This document shows positions 8,514 through 16,772 of a DNA stretch of 64,000 nt, piece after piece. This stretch comes from Bradyrhizobium sp. SRS-191 (lineage in GTDB: Bacteria > Pseudomonadota > Alphaproteobacteria > Rhizobiales > Xanthobacteraceae): positions 248,001 to 312,000 of the forward strand of contig NZ_JANBVS010000001.1 of NCBI RefSeq assembly GCF_024586915.1, written 5' to 3'. Numbering within the stretch: the first letter of the stretch is position 1; each line of letters opens with the position of its first letter. A program made the position numbers and the translations under genes. The notes beneath the pieces were generated by a model. The model was not told the DNA's origin. It saw only the letters and a program-made list of their open reading frames with translations, and did no database searches.

Positions 8514-8696
8514 ATGCTGACGGGGGAACTTCGGTCCAAGATCGACAATGTCTGGAATGCGTTCTGGTCGGGCGGCATCTCCAATCCAATCGAGGTGATC
8601 GAGCAGATCACCTATCTGCTCTTCATCCGCGGGCTGGACGAGGCGCAGACGCGCGAGGAGAACCGCGCCACCCGGACCACGCCACGACCTGCGTGA
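8514..8696 (+). pseudogene. hsdM: Type I restriction methylase HsdM, N-terminal stump
   Basis: The first 52 or so codons read as a textbook HsdM N-terminus: MLTGELRSKIDNVWNAFWSG, then ISNPIEVIEQITYLLFIRGL and TREENRA. After that the homology stops abruptly and the frame ends at 8696, whereas intact HsdM has about 500 residues. Nothing resembling the methylase NPPF motif, HsdS or HsdR follows. This is a deletion remnant of a type I R-M locus divergent from the GHKL operon, and the breakpoint is near 8670. It shows that this part of the island was once a larger restriction locus. Confidence 0.85.
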
Positions 8697-9004
8697 CCAG
8701 TGGTGGGAGGGGCTCACCGTCGGTCGGCTCGGCTAGTCTTGGCCGGCACTCGAGGCTGCCGGGCTCGTGACCTAGCGCGCCTGTCGTAGCTTTTCGCCGT
8801 AGATTCCAGACCCCACGATCTTCCGTCGATAGAAAGCACAGTCAGTTCAATGACTTCTTTGCATGGGTAGGGAGGATGATCGTTCCGCTTGCCTCGTCAG
8901 ATCCAGCTTTGCCTTGTCTGGCTGTTCCCCTATTTGCACTCGATTGTACGAGAGACCATCATAAGGATCATCGGGTTGGGATTGCTTTTGGTCGGGGTGC
9001 ACCA
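8697..9004. other. Intergenic region after the hsdM stump
   Basis: No gene is recognised. The region follows the hsdM deletion point and leads to the small coupled reading frame at 9005. An open frame from 8876 joins in phase with that small frame but lacks a ribosome binding site. Confidence 0.35.
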
Positions 9005-9118
9005 ATGAGCATCGCGCAACTGATAGAACTGGGAGATTTTGGTCCCTTCGACAGAGTCATGCGCCTGGAGGAAGTAAATGCCGCGGGCAAGACTGTCGAT
9101 CGAGTAACATCGCTATGA
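9005..9118 (+). CDS. Short leader-like peptide, 37 aa
   Basis: The 37-codon frame starts ATG 9005 (MSIAQLIELGDFGPFDRVMR) and its TGA overlaps the ATG of the next gene (ATGA at 9115-9118), so the two would be translationally coupled. The frame is open from further upstream (8876), so a longer protein starting there is possible. No known family is recognised. The coupling is the main evidence that it is expressed. Confidence 0.35.
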   Translation: MSIAQLIELGDFGPFDRVMRLEEVNAAGKTVDRVTSL

Positions 9119-9876
9119 GCAAGCGTCGCAAAGAAACCGAATTGCTGCTGATTTCGGAGGCCGTATCGCTGCTTGAGACTGGTATGTACGGCAGCCTAGG
9201 ACAACCACTGGCGATAACGGAAATCAAGAAACATGATCGGCGGTTATCGGTCGGATTGGGAGCGCGAAGCGAGCACGCCGCGCAGATCGTCATGAAAGCC
9301 ATGCTAAAAGGTAAGTTGGCAGTTTATGTCCAGCCGCATTCACCTGCAGAACCTGAGCAGCCGCATCTCGAAGTGCCGCTTGATCTCGTCAAAGAGATGA
9401 TACCGATCCGGGGTGTTCTACCCGACTATGCAGTTCGCCCTGAGAGCTTGGCACGCAAAGCGGACACCCGGGAGCTCGCGGCTGCGATATTGCATTCGGC
9501 GTTGTACTTGCGATGCGATCAATTCGACGCATGGTACGAACGATCCAAAAAGATGGGCAATTGGCCAACTCAGCATTCAAGCAAAAAGCCACGGATCGGT
9601 CGCCCGTCTAAGGCGCGAGAGTTGAGAGACCGAACTATCGGCCTAGTAAATGGCGGCGAATGGTCTGCTCAGCAGGATTCAATCGCCGCACTGATCAGAC
9701 GCCTGGATTTGGAAGGCGCGATAAGCCGCCAAACAGTAGAGCGCATGCTTGAGCAGCTTCATAGGGAAACGGGCGATCGCCGCTATTGCACGATTCCCGA
9801 AAGGACAGCTGACACTACATGGGGCAGTTTCGAGGAACTGGTGAATACCCGGCGCCGTGAGTCAGGTGAAAAATGA
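9115..9876 (+). CDS. Conserved hypothetical protein of rhizobial islands
   Basis: The 253-aa soluble protein starts MSKRRKETELLLISEAVSLL with its ATG overlapping the stop of a short upstream frame. The N-terminal half is a helical/strand mix with SLGQPLAITEIKKHDRRL. A basic hinge (SSKKPRIGRPSKARELRDRT) at about residues 160-180 leads to a helical C-terminal part (AALIRRLDLEGAISRQTVERML) that reads like a winged-helix or HTH segment, so DNA binding is plausible. It belongs to the backbone side of the island, upstream of the excisionase-like and replication-type genes on the same strand. No enzymatic motif is visible. Confidence 0.6.
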   Translation: MSKRRKETELLLISEAVSLLETGMYGSLGQPLAITEIKKHDRRLSVGLGARSEHAAQIVMKAMLKGKLAVYVQPHSPAEPEQPHLEVPLDLVKEMIPIRGVLPDYAVRPESLARKADTRELAAAILHSALYLRCDQFDAWYERSKKMGNWPTQHSSKKPRIGRPSKARELRDRTIGLVNGGEWSAQQDSIAALIRRLDLEGAISRQTVERMLEQLHRETGDRRYCTIPERTADTTWGSFEELVNTRRRESGEK

Positions 9877-10052
9877 CCAAAATTCGCAGCCGGCGACAAG
9901 AACTCTTATGTGGCTAATTTATTGATTTTTATTGATTATTCCGTTCCTACGTAAGCTCTATGTGCGCCCCCCAGGTGTGCTCTCCTGATGCGCGTCTCAT
10001 TGTCCGCTCGCGTAATCTCCAATTCGCGCGAACAACTACGGTAGACGAGCAG

Positions 10053-10298
10053 ATGACCGAAGAAGTCAACAAGATCAATTACCTGCAACTTGGCCCGAAC
10101 GGATCGTATGTCGCCTCACCGAACGAGGCCATGAACTTTCTAGGGGTTGCTCGCGCCAAGCTTTATGAGCTGATCAAGAACGGCGAGGTCGAGAGCTACA
10201 GGGAGGGCGGCGCCCGAAAGATCACCTGGCCGTCGATCCGGGCGCTCATACAGCGCCGCCTCGCGGAGGAGACCGCTCGCCGCCATCGAGCAAGATAA
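10053..10298 (+). CDS. Excisionase/AlpA-like helix-turn-helix protein
   Basis: The 81-aa product starts MTEEVNKINYLQLGPNGSYV. Residues about 26-60 form a MerR/excisionase-type winged HTH: SPNEAMNFLGVARAKLYELI followed by KNGEVESYREGG and RKITWPSIRALI, the standard 'helix, sharp turn, helix, K.GE..., R.I' pattern of the HTH_17 family. Such proteins act as directionality factors or activators of integrase in tRNA-integrating islands. The frame is open from 9960, but ATG 10053 follows a suitable spacing and matches the domain start. The gene precedes the HTH replication-type gene by 87 bp on the same strand. It lies 11 kb from its integrase, apparently because a cargo block was inserted in between. 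Confidence 0.7.
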   Translation: MTEEVNKINYLQLGPNGSYVASPNEAMNFLGVARAKLYELIKNGEVESYREGGARKITWPSIRALIQRRLAEETARRHRAR

Positions 10299-10385
10299 GT
10301 AGCGAACAGCCCAACTTGGGCTTGGCTTGCCCACCCGTGCGTGCGGTGAGCATTCTCCTGAGTGACTTCAAGCGAGAGATTTGAA

Positions 10386-11662
10386 ATGAAGGTTGCGAAA
10401 CGGCGACCGCGTCGCATAGCTGCCGATGAGGCGCACGCATGGGCGCGGAATCTGCGGCTCGGCAACATCCAGGCAAAGATGGTGCTGTCGATGCTTGCAC
10501 TATATGTCGACGGCGATGGGGTATGCTTTGTTGGCATTCCGACGCTGGCTGAGGATTGCGAATTGTCGGCTGATACCGTTCGGCGCCGGCTGTCGTGGCT
10601 CGATGAGATTGGCGCGATCCGCCGGACCGCGCAGTGGCTCGACTCATGTGGGAACCGCAATACCGAAGGGCGCGGCAAACGCACCAGCGACAAGATCAAG
10701 CTGCTCTACGACGCCGATCCAGATCCGATCGAAGCGCGGGCGCGCGGCGAACGCGTGCCGAAAGCAACGGCGGGCGCGGTGGCTGTTAGCCCTAGCTGGC
10801 TGCCAGGACTAAATCCGAACGGCGCTGAATTTAGCCCTGGCGAGCACCAAGGGGTACTGCCCTTGGTCAGTCCTAAGCCAGGACTCGACCAGACCTCGCA
10901 CTGCAGCCAGGGGCTAATCTCTGAACCTGAACCTGAATCTTCCCCCTTACCCCCTTCCAAGGGGGACGCTATTCGCATGGATCTGCTGAAGACGAACCGG
11001 AAGACTTCGCGGCAGCATGGAGCAGCTATCCGGAACATGGTCGAATGCGACGAGATCTCGCGCTCGCTAGATTTCGGTCGTTAACGCCGGACGAGCAGAA
11101 GCTCTGCAGGGCGGCTATCCCGTACTATGCTGCATCGCTGAAGCGGCGCAACATTCAGCCAAGATCATTCCATCTCTGGATTAGATCCAGAGGGTTTTCT
11201 GAGTTCCCGAGTGCCAAACTGCAGCAGGAGCAACCGGCGCCGTCAGCGCGTCGTCTCATTCAGGGCGATGAGTTAATTGGATTCGCTGTGGCCATGCGGA
11301 TCGCGGAAAGACGTGATCCCGTCATAATCAACGATCGGGATCATGGTGCGGGAGTTTGGACTTTACTAGCGCAGCGGCCGGATCTCGTTGCGCTCGCTCA
11401 GTTCGCTGACGTTGATCGCGGAAGGTGGACCATCGTCGACGAGGGATCTGAGCCGTATGCAGCTTGGCGTGGTCGGCTCGCTCTGTGGCTCGGCGCCGAG
11501 CCAAGGCCGGAGCGCATTCCGACCGAACCGCACAGGCCGGGGGTCCACGACCTGCCAGCGAGCCATCCGGGTTTCAAGCTTCGAAAAGCAAGAATAGGGT
11601 TTCTCGTGCCGCGGCTCTGGCCGCCGCGTCCCGACGGATCGTGGCCAGCGGAGACGACATAA
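10386..11662 (+). pseudogene. HTH replication-type protein gene, interrupted by a frameshift
   Basis: Two overlapping frames look like one gene. The first (10386-11084) encodes a winged HTH of replication-initiator type: QAKMVLSMLALYVDGDGVCF, GIPTLAEDCELSADTVRRRL, WLDEIGAIRR. The second (to 11662) is DNA-replication-island-like in its C-terminus (FHLWIRSRGF). Reading the second frame upstream of its ATG gives AEDEPEDFAAAWSSYPEHG running into MRRDLALARF, a natural continuation. That frame is closed by TGA near 10937, so the shift lies between about 10937 and 10972, close to a C/G homopolymer run (CTTCCAAGGGGGAC). A one-base loss restores a single protein of about 425 aa. Programmed frameshifting or a sequencing error cannot be excluded. 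Confidence 0.65.
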
Positions 11663-11989
11663 ACGTGGAGCACTCGATGAGGACATGTCGGCCACGAACC
11701 CTGGATTGATGATCCAGTCAATACAGCTATCGTGCGACGGCATCCCTCACGACCTAGTTTGTCAGGCGGCGGGGTGTTAGCGATGCATAGCTGTAGCTCC
11801 CCCTTGTGTGTGTTTTGGAAGTCTGCAGTCACCAAGCATCTGAGCGCCGGTGGCGGAGATAGACTCCTCCGCACAAACCGGCTCACGCCGTTGATGTGGC
11901 GGGTAATTTCGCTGTTCCGCTTCGTACTCGGATGACCGAACTACGGTCGCGACCTACGCGCGGCAACTAGGGGCTTGTACTCATAAACG
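11663..11989. other. Intergenic region before IS3 remnant
   Basis: I see no gene in these 327 bp. The overlapping frames on both strands are antisense to one another and lack start signals. The right limit is the decayed 3' end of the IS3 transposase remnant. Confidence 0.35.
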
Positions 11990-12640
11990 TCAGCTTGCCA
12001 ATGCAAAGCGGAAGTCTCCCTTGAGCGTGATCGGCGCCTGGTGTCCGACGAACGCCGATACTTCTGCTGCAGTGACCTTGCACGCAAGCTTTATCCCGGT
12101 CTGAGTTCGTTCGGGCGGCTGGATGTGCCGATCCGGGCGGGGGTAGCGGCGGGAGCTGCCGCGGAGCCTTCGACATCGCGCAGCGCCAGATCCCGACGCG
12201 GATTGCAGGTGGCAGCGAACTCGGATGGCGTCTTGCATCCGAGCTGGAGTGCGGCCGAGCGTCGTTATAGTCGGCCCGCCGCTTCCGAGCGCGACGCGGG
12301 CCTGGGCGAGCGAGGTGAACAGGGTTTCATTCAGCAATTCATCCCGCAGGCGGCCGTTGAAGCTCACGATGAAGGCGTTCCGCATGGGCTTGCTGGGCGC
12401 GATGTCGTGCCAGCCGACCCGGCTCTGATCGGTCCATGTCAGGATGGCATTGCTCGTCAGCTCGCTGCCGTTGTCGCTCACCACCGTTTTGGGCTTGCCA
12501 CGCTCGCCGACCAGCCGGTCCAGCTCCCGAGCGACCCCGGCGCCCGAGGCCGAGGTCTCGGCAGGAGTCCGACAGGTTGATGGCGGACGGTTTTGGAGCG
12601 CGGTTAGCCAAGCGATGTTCAATCTCAGGTCATATGATTG
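11990..12640 (-). pseudogene. IS3-family transposase OrfB, C-terminal half, degraded
   Basis: Minus-strand text matches the OrfB integrase core of IS3-type elements: ARELDRLVGERGKPKTVVSD with the second catalytic Asp, NGSELTSNAILTWTDQSRVG, and NAFIVSFNGRLRDELLNETL. The usual catalytic Glu in 'FIESFNGR' is Val here (GAG to GTG), so the enzyme is dead. Downstream, the conserved 'ADYNDARPHS' is present only in another frame (around 12235-12275), which shows further frameshifts. The N-terminal half of the same kind of transposase lies on the same strand at 20766-21310, suggesting the original copy was split by the intervening 8-kb block. Confidence 0.8.
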
Positions 12641-12768
12641 CGCATGTTCAATTCTTGATGATAAACTGCCAGCGGCACTGTGTCTTCTCGCTAGCGCAGC
12701 AGCGTATATGGACCAAAGCTTGAGATCATATCGTCACCATTCGCACTATCCAATTGGACCCAGCAGAT

Positions 12769-15561
12769 ATGCTACCCGTAGCGCGATGGTTTCTCCTTTC
12801 CGTTGCGTTTCTTGTCTTGATGATGTGCGCGGATCTTGGCACATCAACCGCAAAGGCTTGCACTACCTCACTCTCCATCACTGATACCGGAGCGCGAGGG
12901 CGAGTAGGGGCTTCAGCCCCTTGTCCGCAACGGTCGCGTGGCGGCTTGAAGGATCGGGCAAGGACGCCGGCGCCGGACAAATCGAACAATGGACCTGCGG
13001 AGGCCGGGGCGTCGACATCATGCACCCTGCCGACCTGGCTAAACTCCGACTTTTTCTGGTCGCTTCAGCCTTCCACCGGACCTACTTGCGCAGATACTCG
13101 TGCGGCTGGCGTGCAGATCGGACGGCCGTGCCTCGCCATGTCTCGTCAAGACACCTGTCCTCCAAACACCTGCTGCGCGTCTCCCGCCCTCGCTGAGCCA
13201 TCGACGGTGATTTCCATAGGGATGCCGTCCTCCATATCGCCTGGGACGATCACGCTGGAAAAGATTGCGCTACCTGGCCTTGCTCCAGCCATACTGACCG
13301 TCCTTCCCGCGACATCTTACCTTCCCATTCTCATCCAAGCTCCACCTGCGCCGCCAACAAAAATAACCGGCCCGGCTCCGACGGCATCTCCTTCAAGTCA
13401 GGATTCAACCCCGACCAGCCGGTCTATACCTCCAGGAGCAGCAGAAATCCTCAAGGCCCAGCAGATGCAGGAGCATGCGGATTTCTTGGGAGCAGAAGGC
13501 GTTCTGAGAGATGTGCTGGCGAAAGCTGACCTGCAGAAAGCTCAACAGGATCAGGCGAAATCTCAGCTCAGTGAAGTCATCGCCGCCCATCGGGAAATGA
13601 TCCAACTGGACGCGATTATGCGTTTGATCGCCGACGGAAGAGCGGATGATGCTTCCAAGCAATTGACAGCCATGCTGGCGAAGGCAACTGACAGACATGT
13701 CCTGGACCGCATAGCAAAATTGCTTGCCGATGACGGACCGTGGTGGGGGCGTCCGCCTTGGGCAAAATTGGTGTACTGGCTGCTTGCTGCGCTTCCGTTT
13801 GCAATCGCCATAGGGTTAATCCTGCTATTGCGAGGCATATTGTTCTATGCATTTTGGAGCCGCTCAGCCAAGTGGGTGCTTGCCGACGTGAGCGACAGCA
13901 GCAACCAGAACGCCAAAAGCATGATTGCCCATTATTTTTCACATTGGGCGGCGCCAAAGCCGGCGTCCGTGACGTCGGGGCTGCTGGTCATGGAGGCATC
14001 TGTGCTGCCAGCGGCGATTCCGCCGATCGGCTCTGACGCCCAGCAATATGGTATTGCCGCTTCGCTTAGTTCGAGCGATCTAACCATCTGGGGCGTCAAT
14101 CTCGGCTCACTTTCGCGCGCCTTTACTGCCATTTTCCGATGGATGGTTCCACAGCCGACAGAGGTGTTGGGAACAGTGTACGTCGACGGCAACAAACGAA
14201 TCTGTGCGCGGCTCACGGCGCCCTTGCCAGAACGTAACAGGAACCTATATGCTGGGCGGCAGAGAGCCCGGATGGTCACCGTCAGCGCCACAGGTGAGGG
14301 GCAGTCGGAAGAGGCTCTTCGTCGTGTGTCCGAAGAGGTCACGTACAAGATGCTTTATGCTTTGGCTCGAGAGGGCGATGTCGGCGTTGCCGAATTCGCA
14401 AATGACCTGCGAACCGGACTGGAAGGGTTGAAGTCGTATCTGTCGGCTTCCTCACCGAAGAACGGGCCATCGCCATGGAGCCGGCTCGAAGAGGCACGCG
14501 ATATTTTCGAGACGGTGCGGAAGGCCCGCCCGGAACTGCTCGAGGCTCATATATTTGAGGGCATCGCACTCGACCTCCTGGAGCGGCACGACGATGCAGC
14601 CGCTCATTTTGATCACGTGGAGCGCGAAACTCCGAATGACGCAGCCTTGCACGAGAAGGCGGCATACAACAGCGCGGTGGCGCACCTGCGAAATCTCTAT
14701 GGGCTCGACCCTATAAATGAGTCCATACAGCGTTTGGAAAGCCTCGTTCGGACGCGCCTCAAGCTGGCTGCAGGCGCGCCGTTTCCCCCAGATCCCCAGG
14801 CGCTTGAAGATAAGCCGCTTTTGACACTGGCCCTAGCCACCTTGGCGGACGCTTGGGCCAACCGCACCGTCCAGTGGCGGAAGATCAATCACGTCGTGGC
14901 CGTACAGGAGCTCCACAGGATCATCAACGATCATCGGCAGCACGTGGAACAGATAACGGACGTGGTCCAAGCGGTTCTCGACCGCGTATCTGCCAAAGTT
15001 GCAGCGGCTCCGGCAGGCGTCGTCGAAGGCTGGTCCCCCGACACACGCAGGCAAGTCGAATGGGCAAAGTTCAATGCGCTCGGCGATTGCTTTCTTTATG
15101 CCGCGGTAGAAGCGAAGAAGCTTGCAAGCGAGCAACCGAGCGTTCTCGAAGCGCGCGAATTCGCTGATCTGCGTGTTGGAGATCTTCTGGACCGAGCATT
15201 GGACGAGCTCCGAAAATGTGAAATGCTGTTGCCGGCGGGAGTCGAGACGCTCAGCAATATCGGAACGCTCTATCTGGTGCGGGGACAATCCACCGACCTC
15301 CCATTGGCTCGCCAGTATCTTCGACGGGCAATCGCGCTAAACCCCCACTACGAATATGCCTATTACCGGCTCGCGCAGTCGTGGGAAAAAGAGAAATGGC
15401 GCGAGAAGGTTGTGGAGGTGTTAAAGTCGTGGCCAATTCCTCCGCAAATTCCAAGCTTCAGAAAGATGTTCGTCGAGTATTTTGTAGAGCCGAAATCCGA
15501 GTACCCGAACGATACAGATCGCGTAGAAAGGCGAAACGGAGACTTGGCTGACGAGACATAA
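12769..15561 (+). CDS. Large exported/membrane protein with TPR-like C-terminus
   Basis: The 930-aa product starts at ATG 12769 with a signal sequence (FLLSVAFLVLMMCADLGTST). An extended Cys/Ser/Pro/Thr-rich region follows, with about ten cysteines before residue 155 and a proline-rich stretch at about 185-220. A helical segment (about 230-325) precedes one clear membrane span at about 333-363 (VYWLLAALPFAIAIGLILLL). The C-terminal 560 residues are helical and TPR-like: LLEAHIFEGIALDLLERHDD, NIGTLYLVRGQSTDLPLARQ and YLRRAIALNPHYEYAYYRLA. This predicts an N-terminal periplasmic sensor-like part and a cytoplasmic scaffold. The family is not recognised. It begins right after the IS3 remnant and may act with the lipoprotein at 19420. 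Confidence 0.65.
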   Translation: MLPVARWFLLSVAFLVLMMCADLGTSTAKACTTSLSITDTGARGRVGASAPCPQRSRGGLKDRARTPAPDKSNNGPAEAGASTSCTLPTWLNSDFFWSLQPSTGPTCADTRAAGVQIGRPCLAMSRQDTCPPNTCCASPALAEPSTVISIGMPSSISPGTITLEKIALPGLAPAILTVLPATSYLPILIQAPPAPPTKITGPAPTASPSSQDSTPTSRSIPPGAAEILKAQQMQEHADFLGAEGVLRDVLAKADLQKAQQDQAKSQLSEVIAAHREMIQLDAIMRLIADGRADDASKQLTAMLAKATDRHVLDRIAKLLADDGPWWGRPPWAKLVYWLLAALPFAIAIGLILLLRGILFYAFWSRSAKWVLADVSDSSNQNAKSMIAHYFSHWAAPKPASVTSGLLVMEASVLPAAIPPIGSDAQQYGIAASLSSSDLTIWGVNLGSLSRAFTAIFRWMVPQPTEVLGTVYVDGNKRICARLTAPLPERNRNLYAGRQRARMVTVSATGEGQSEEALRRVSEEVTYKMLYALAREGDVGVAEFANDLRTGLEGLKSYLSASSPKNGPSPWSRLEEARDIFETVRKARPELLEAHIFEGIALDLLERHDDAAAHFDHVERETPNDAALHEKAAYNSAVAHLRNLYGLDPINESIQRLESLVRTRLKLAAGAPFPPDPQALEDKPLLTLALATLADAWANRTVQWRKINHVVAVQELHRIINDHRQHVEQITDVVQAVLDRVSAKVAAAPAGVVEGWSPDTRRQVEWAKFNALGDCFLYAAVEAKKLASEQPSVLEAREFADLRVGDLLDRALDELRKCEMLLPAGVETLSNIGTLYLVRGQSTDLPLARQYLRRAIALNPHYEYAYYRLAQSWEKEKWREKVVEVLKSWPIPPQIPSFRKMFVEYFVEPKSEYPNDTDRVERRNGDLADET

Positions 15562-15607
15562 GTCTGCTCGCGTGTCATTCGGTCTCGCGTAAGACGATGG
15601 GCGACTG

Positions 15608-16396
15608 TTATAGCTCGCTGTCGCGGTGGCCCACCACCCATAAGCAGTCTTCCGGTTTCAGAAAGCTAAGGCATTTTGCCTCGTAGATTGGGTCGAGGGC
15701 GACATCGCCCAAATGAGTCCTTTTCGGAGACCGTCTGTAGGGTGACCTCGACTGTCTTAACTGCACGAGGCTGCGCCAACCCGGAGGCGCCAATTGATCA
15801 AGGCGGCGCATGGGGTCAGCGCCAACGACAACGCCGATAACTGGCAGGCATCGTTCAATCTCGCTAAGACCAGCGAGAACGCCGGCCAGCGTTACCCCCG
15901 ATCCAACTGGCACAACAAGGCGTTTGGCGCTGTCCGGAATGTTTATCACCTGCCGTGCGGTGAGTTGAACAGCCTCCGAGCATGCCATTCCAAACGGAAT
16001 GACGGTCCAGCCTGTTGCCGCGCCATCGTCGAGGGCACGACGATTTATCACTGTGTTATATCCAGCCTGGTGGAAAATGATCTCGGCGCCTAGTTTGCCG
16101 GCTCGCGCCAACTCTTGAGTCATGGCGCCGGCCGCGGTATGAATCCGGCAGGGCAAACCAGTTCCTCGCGCTATCGCTGCGACAATAACGCTTTGTGGAC
16201 TTTGTCTGGCCGCCGCGGTTATCAAACCGCGGTTGGCTCGTGAGGCAAGTGCAAAGCACGCGCGCGCCTTTCCGCCATTGACCCCACATACCGTGAAGTT
16301 ATCTTCGCGCTTCAGCCAAAATTTGCCGACCCGATCTACGGGCGTAGGTTTCAATAAGTCGGCGTGGACTACACATTGCCCGCACGAGCCCTTCAA
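15608..16396 (-). CDS. PLP-dependent lyase/deaminase-like enzyme (fold type II)
   Basis: The 262-aa protein resembles the tryptophan-synthase-beta/ACC-deaminase superfamily but is shorter. It has FWLKREDNFTVCGVNGGKAR with a Schiff-base lysine (K43), the ITAAARQSPQSVIVAAIARG strand-helix that binds cofactor, and a phosphate-binding loop VPVGSGVTLAGVLAGL. Late GVVVGADPMRRLD and DPIYEAKCLSFL motifs are typical of the small mobile-element branch of this family. The start is TTG 16396 with a weak GGAAG; upstream the frame is closed by TAG and has no ATG. It follows a 72-aa gene and a DNA methyltransferase on the same strand. PLP enzymes beside DNA methylases occur in phages and islands, where a role in base hypermodification or amino-acid supply has been suggested; substrate unknown. 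Confidence 0.75.
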   Translation of the reverse strand: MKGSCGQCVVHADLLKPTPVDRVGKFWLKREDNFTVCGVNGGKARACFALASRANRGLITAAARQSPQSVIVAAIARGTGLPCRIHTAAGAMTQELARAGKLGAEIIFHQAGYNTVINRRALDDGAATGWTVIPFGMACSEAVQLTARQVINIPDSAKRLVVPVGSGVTLAGVLAGLSEIERCLPVIGVVVGADPMRRLDQLAPPGWRSLVQLRQSRSPYRRSPKRTHLGDVALDPIYEAKCLSFLKPEDCLWVVGHRDSEL

Positions 16397-16492
16397 ATTA
16401 CAAGCTTCCGTTCGTTCGAGAGTCTATGACGAAAGGCAACTCTATCGCGACATCATTGACAAATGGAGGTACGAGCGAGCCCGAGCGTTGGC

Positions 16493-16711
16493 TCACTCCT
16501 GAAGAGGATGACGATTTCTCCCATCGACAACCATAATGCGAGTCTTCCTGCCCGCGCACTGTTCTGCCACAAAGCGTTTGGCGCTGGCTACCTCATCGAA
16601 GGCGCTCTTCTCATCGAGCCACGTCAACGACGTGTCATCAAAAATCTGAACCTTGTAATATATGTGTCGCCGATGCTTTCGCCGAGGCCGCCACTCTTTC
16701 TCGTCGGGCAT
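16493..16711 (-). CDS. Small hypothetical protein between MTase and PLP enzyme
   Basis: The 72-aa product starts ATG 16711 after AAGGAAAGG. It is a compact alpha/beta protein: a basic lead (EWRPRRKHRRH), IYYKVQIFDDTSLTWLDEKS, a helix (FDEVASAKRFVAEQ) and a final strand (TRIMVVDG). Its position between the methyltransferase (62 bp upstream) and the PLP enzyme (97 bp downstream) on the same strand suggests a common transcript and function. The family is not recognised. Confidence 0.6.
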   Translation of the reverse strand: MPDEKEWRPRRKHRRHIYYKVQIFDDTSLTWLDEKSAFDEVASAKRFVAEQCAGRKTRIMVVDGRNRHPLQE

Positions 16712-16772
16712 CAAACCTTTCCTTAAAACTGTTAGCGGTTGCCCACCGTGAGCATGAAAATAGTCAACCGGG

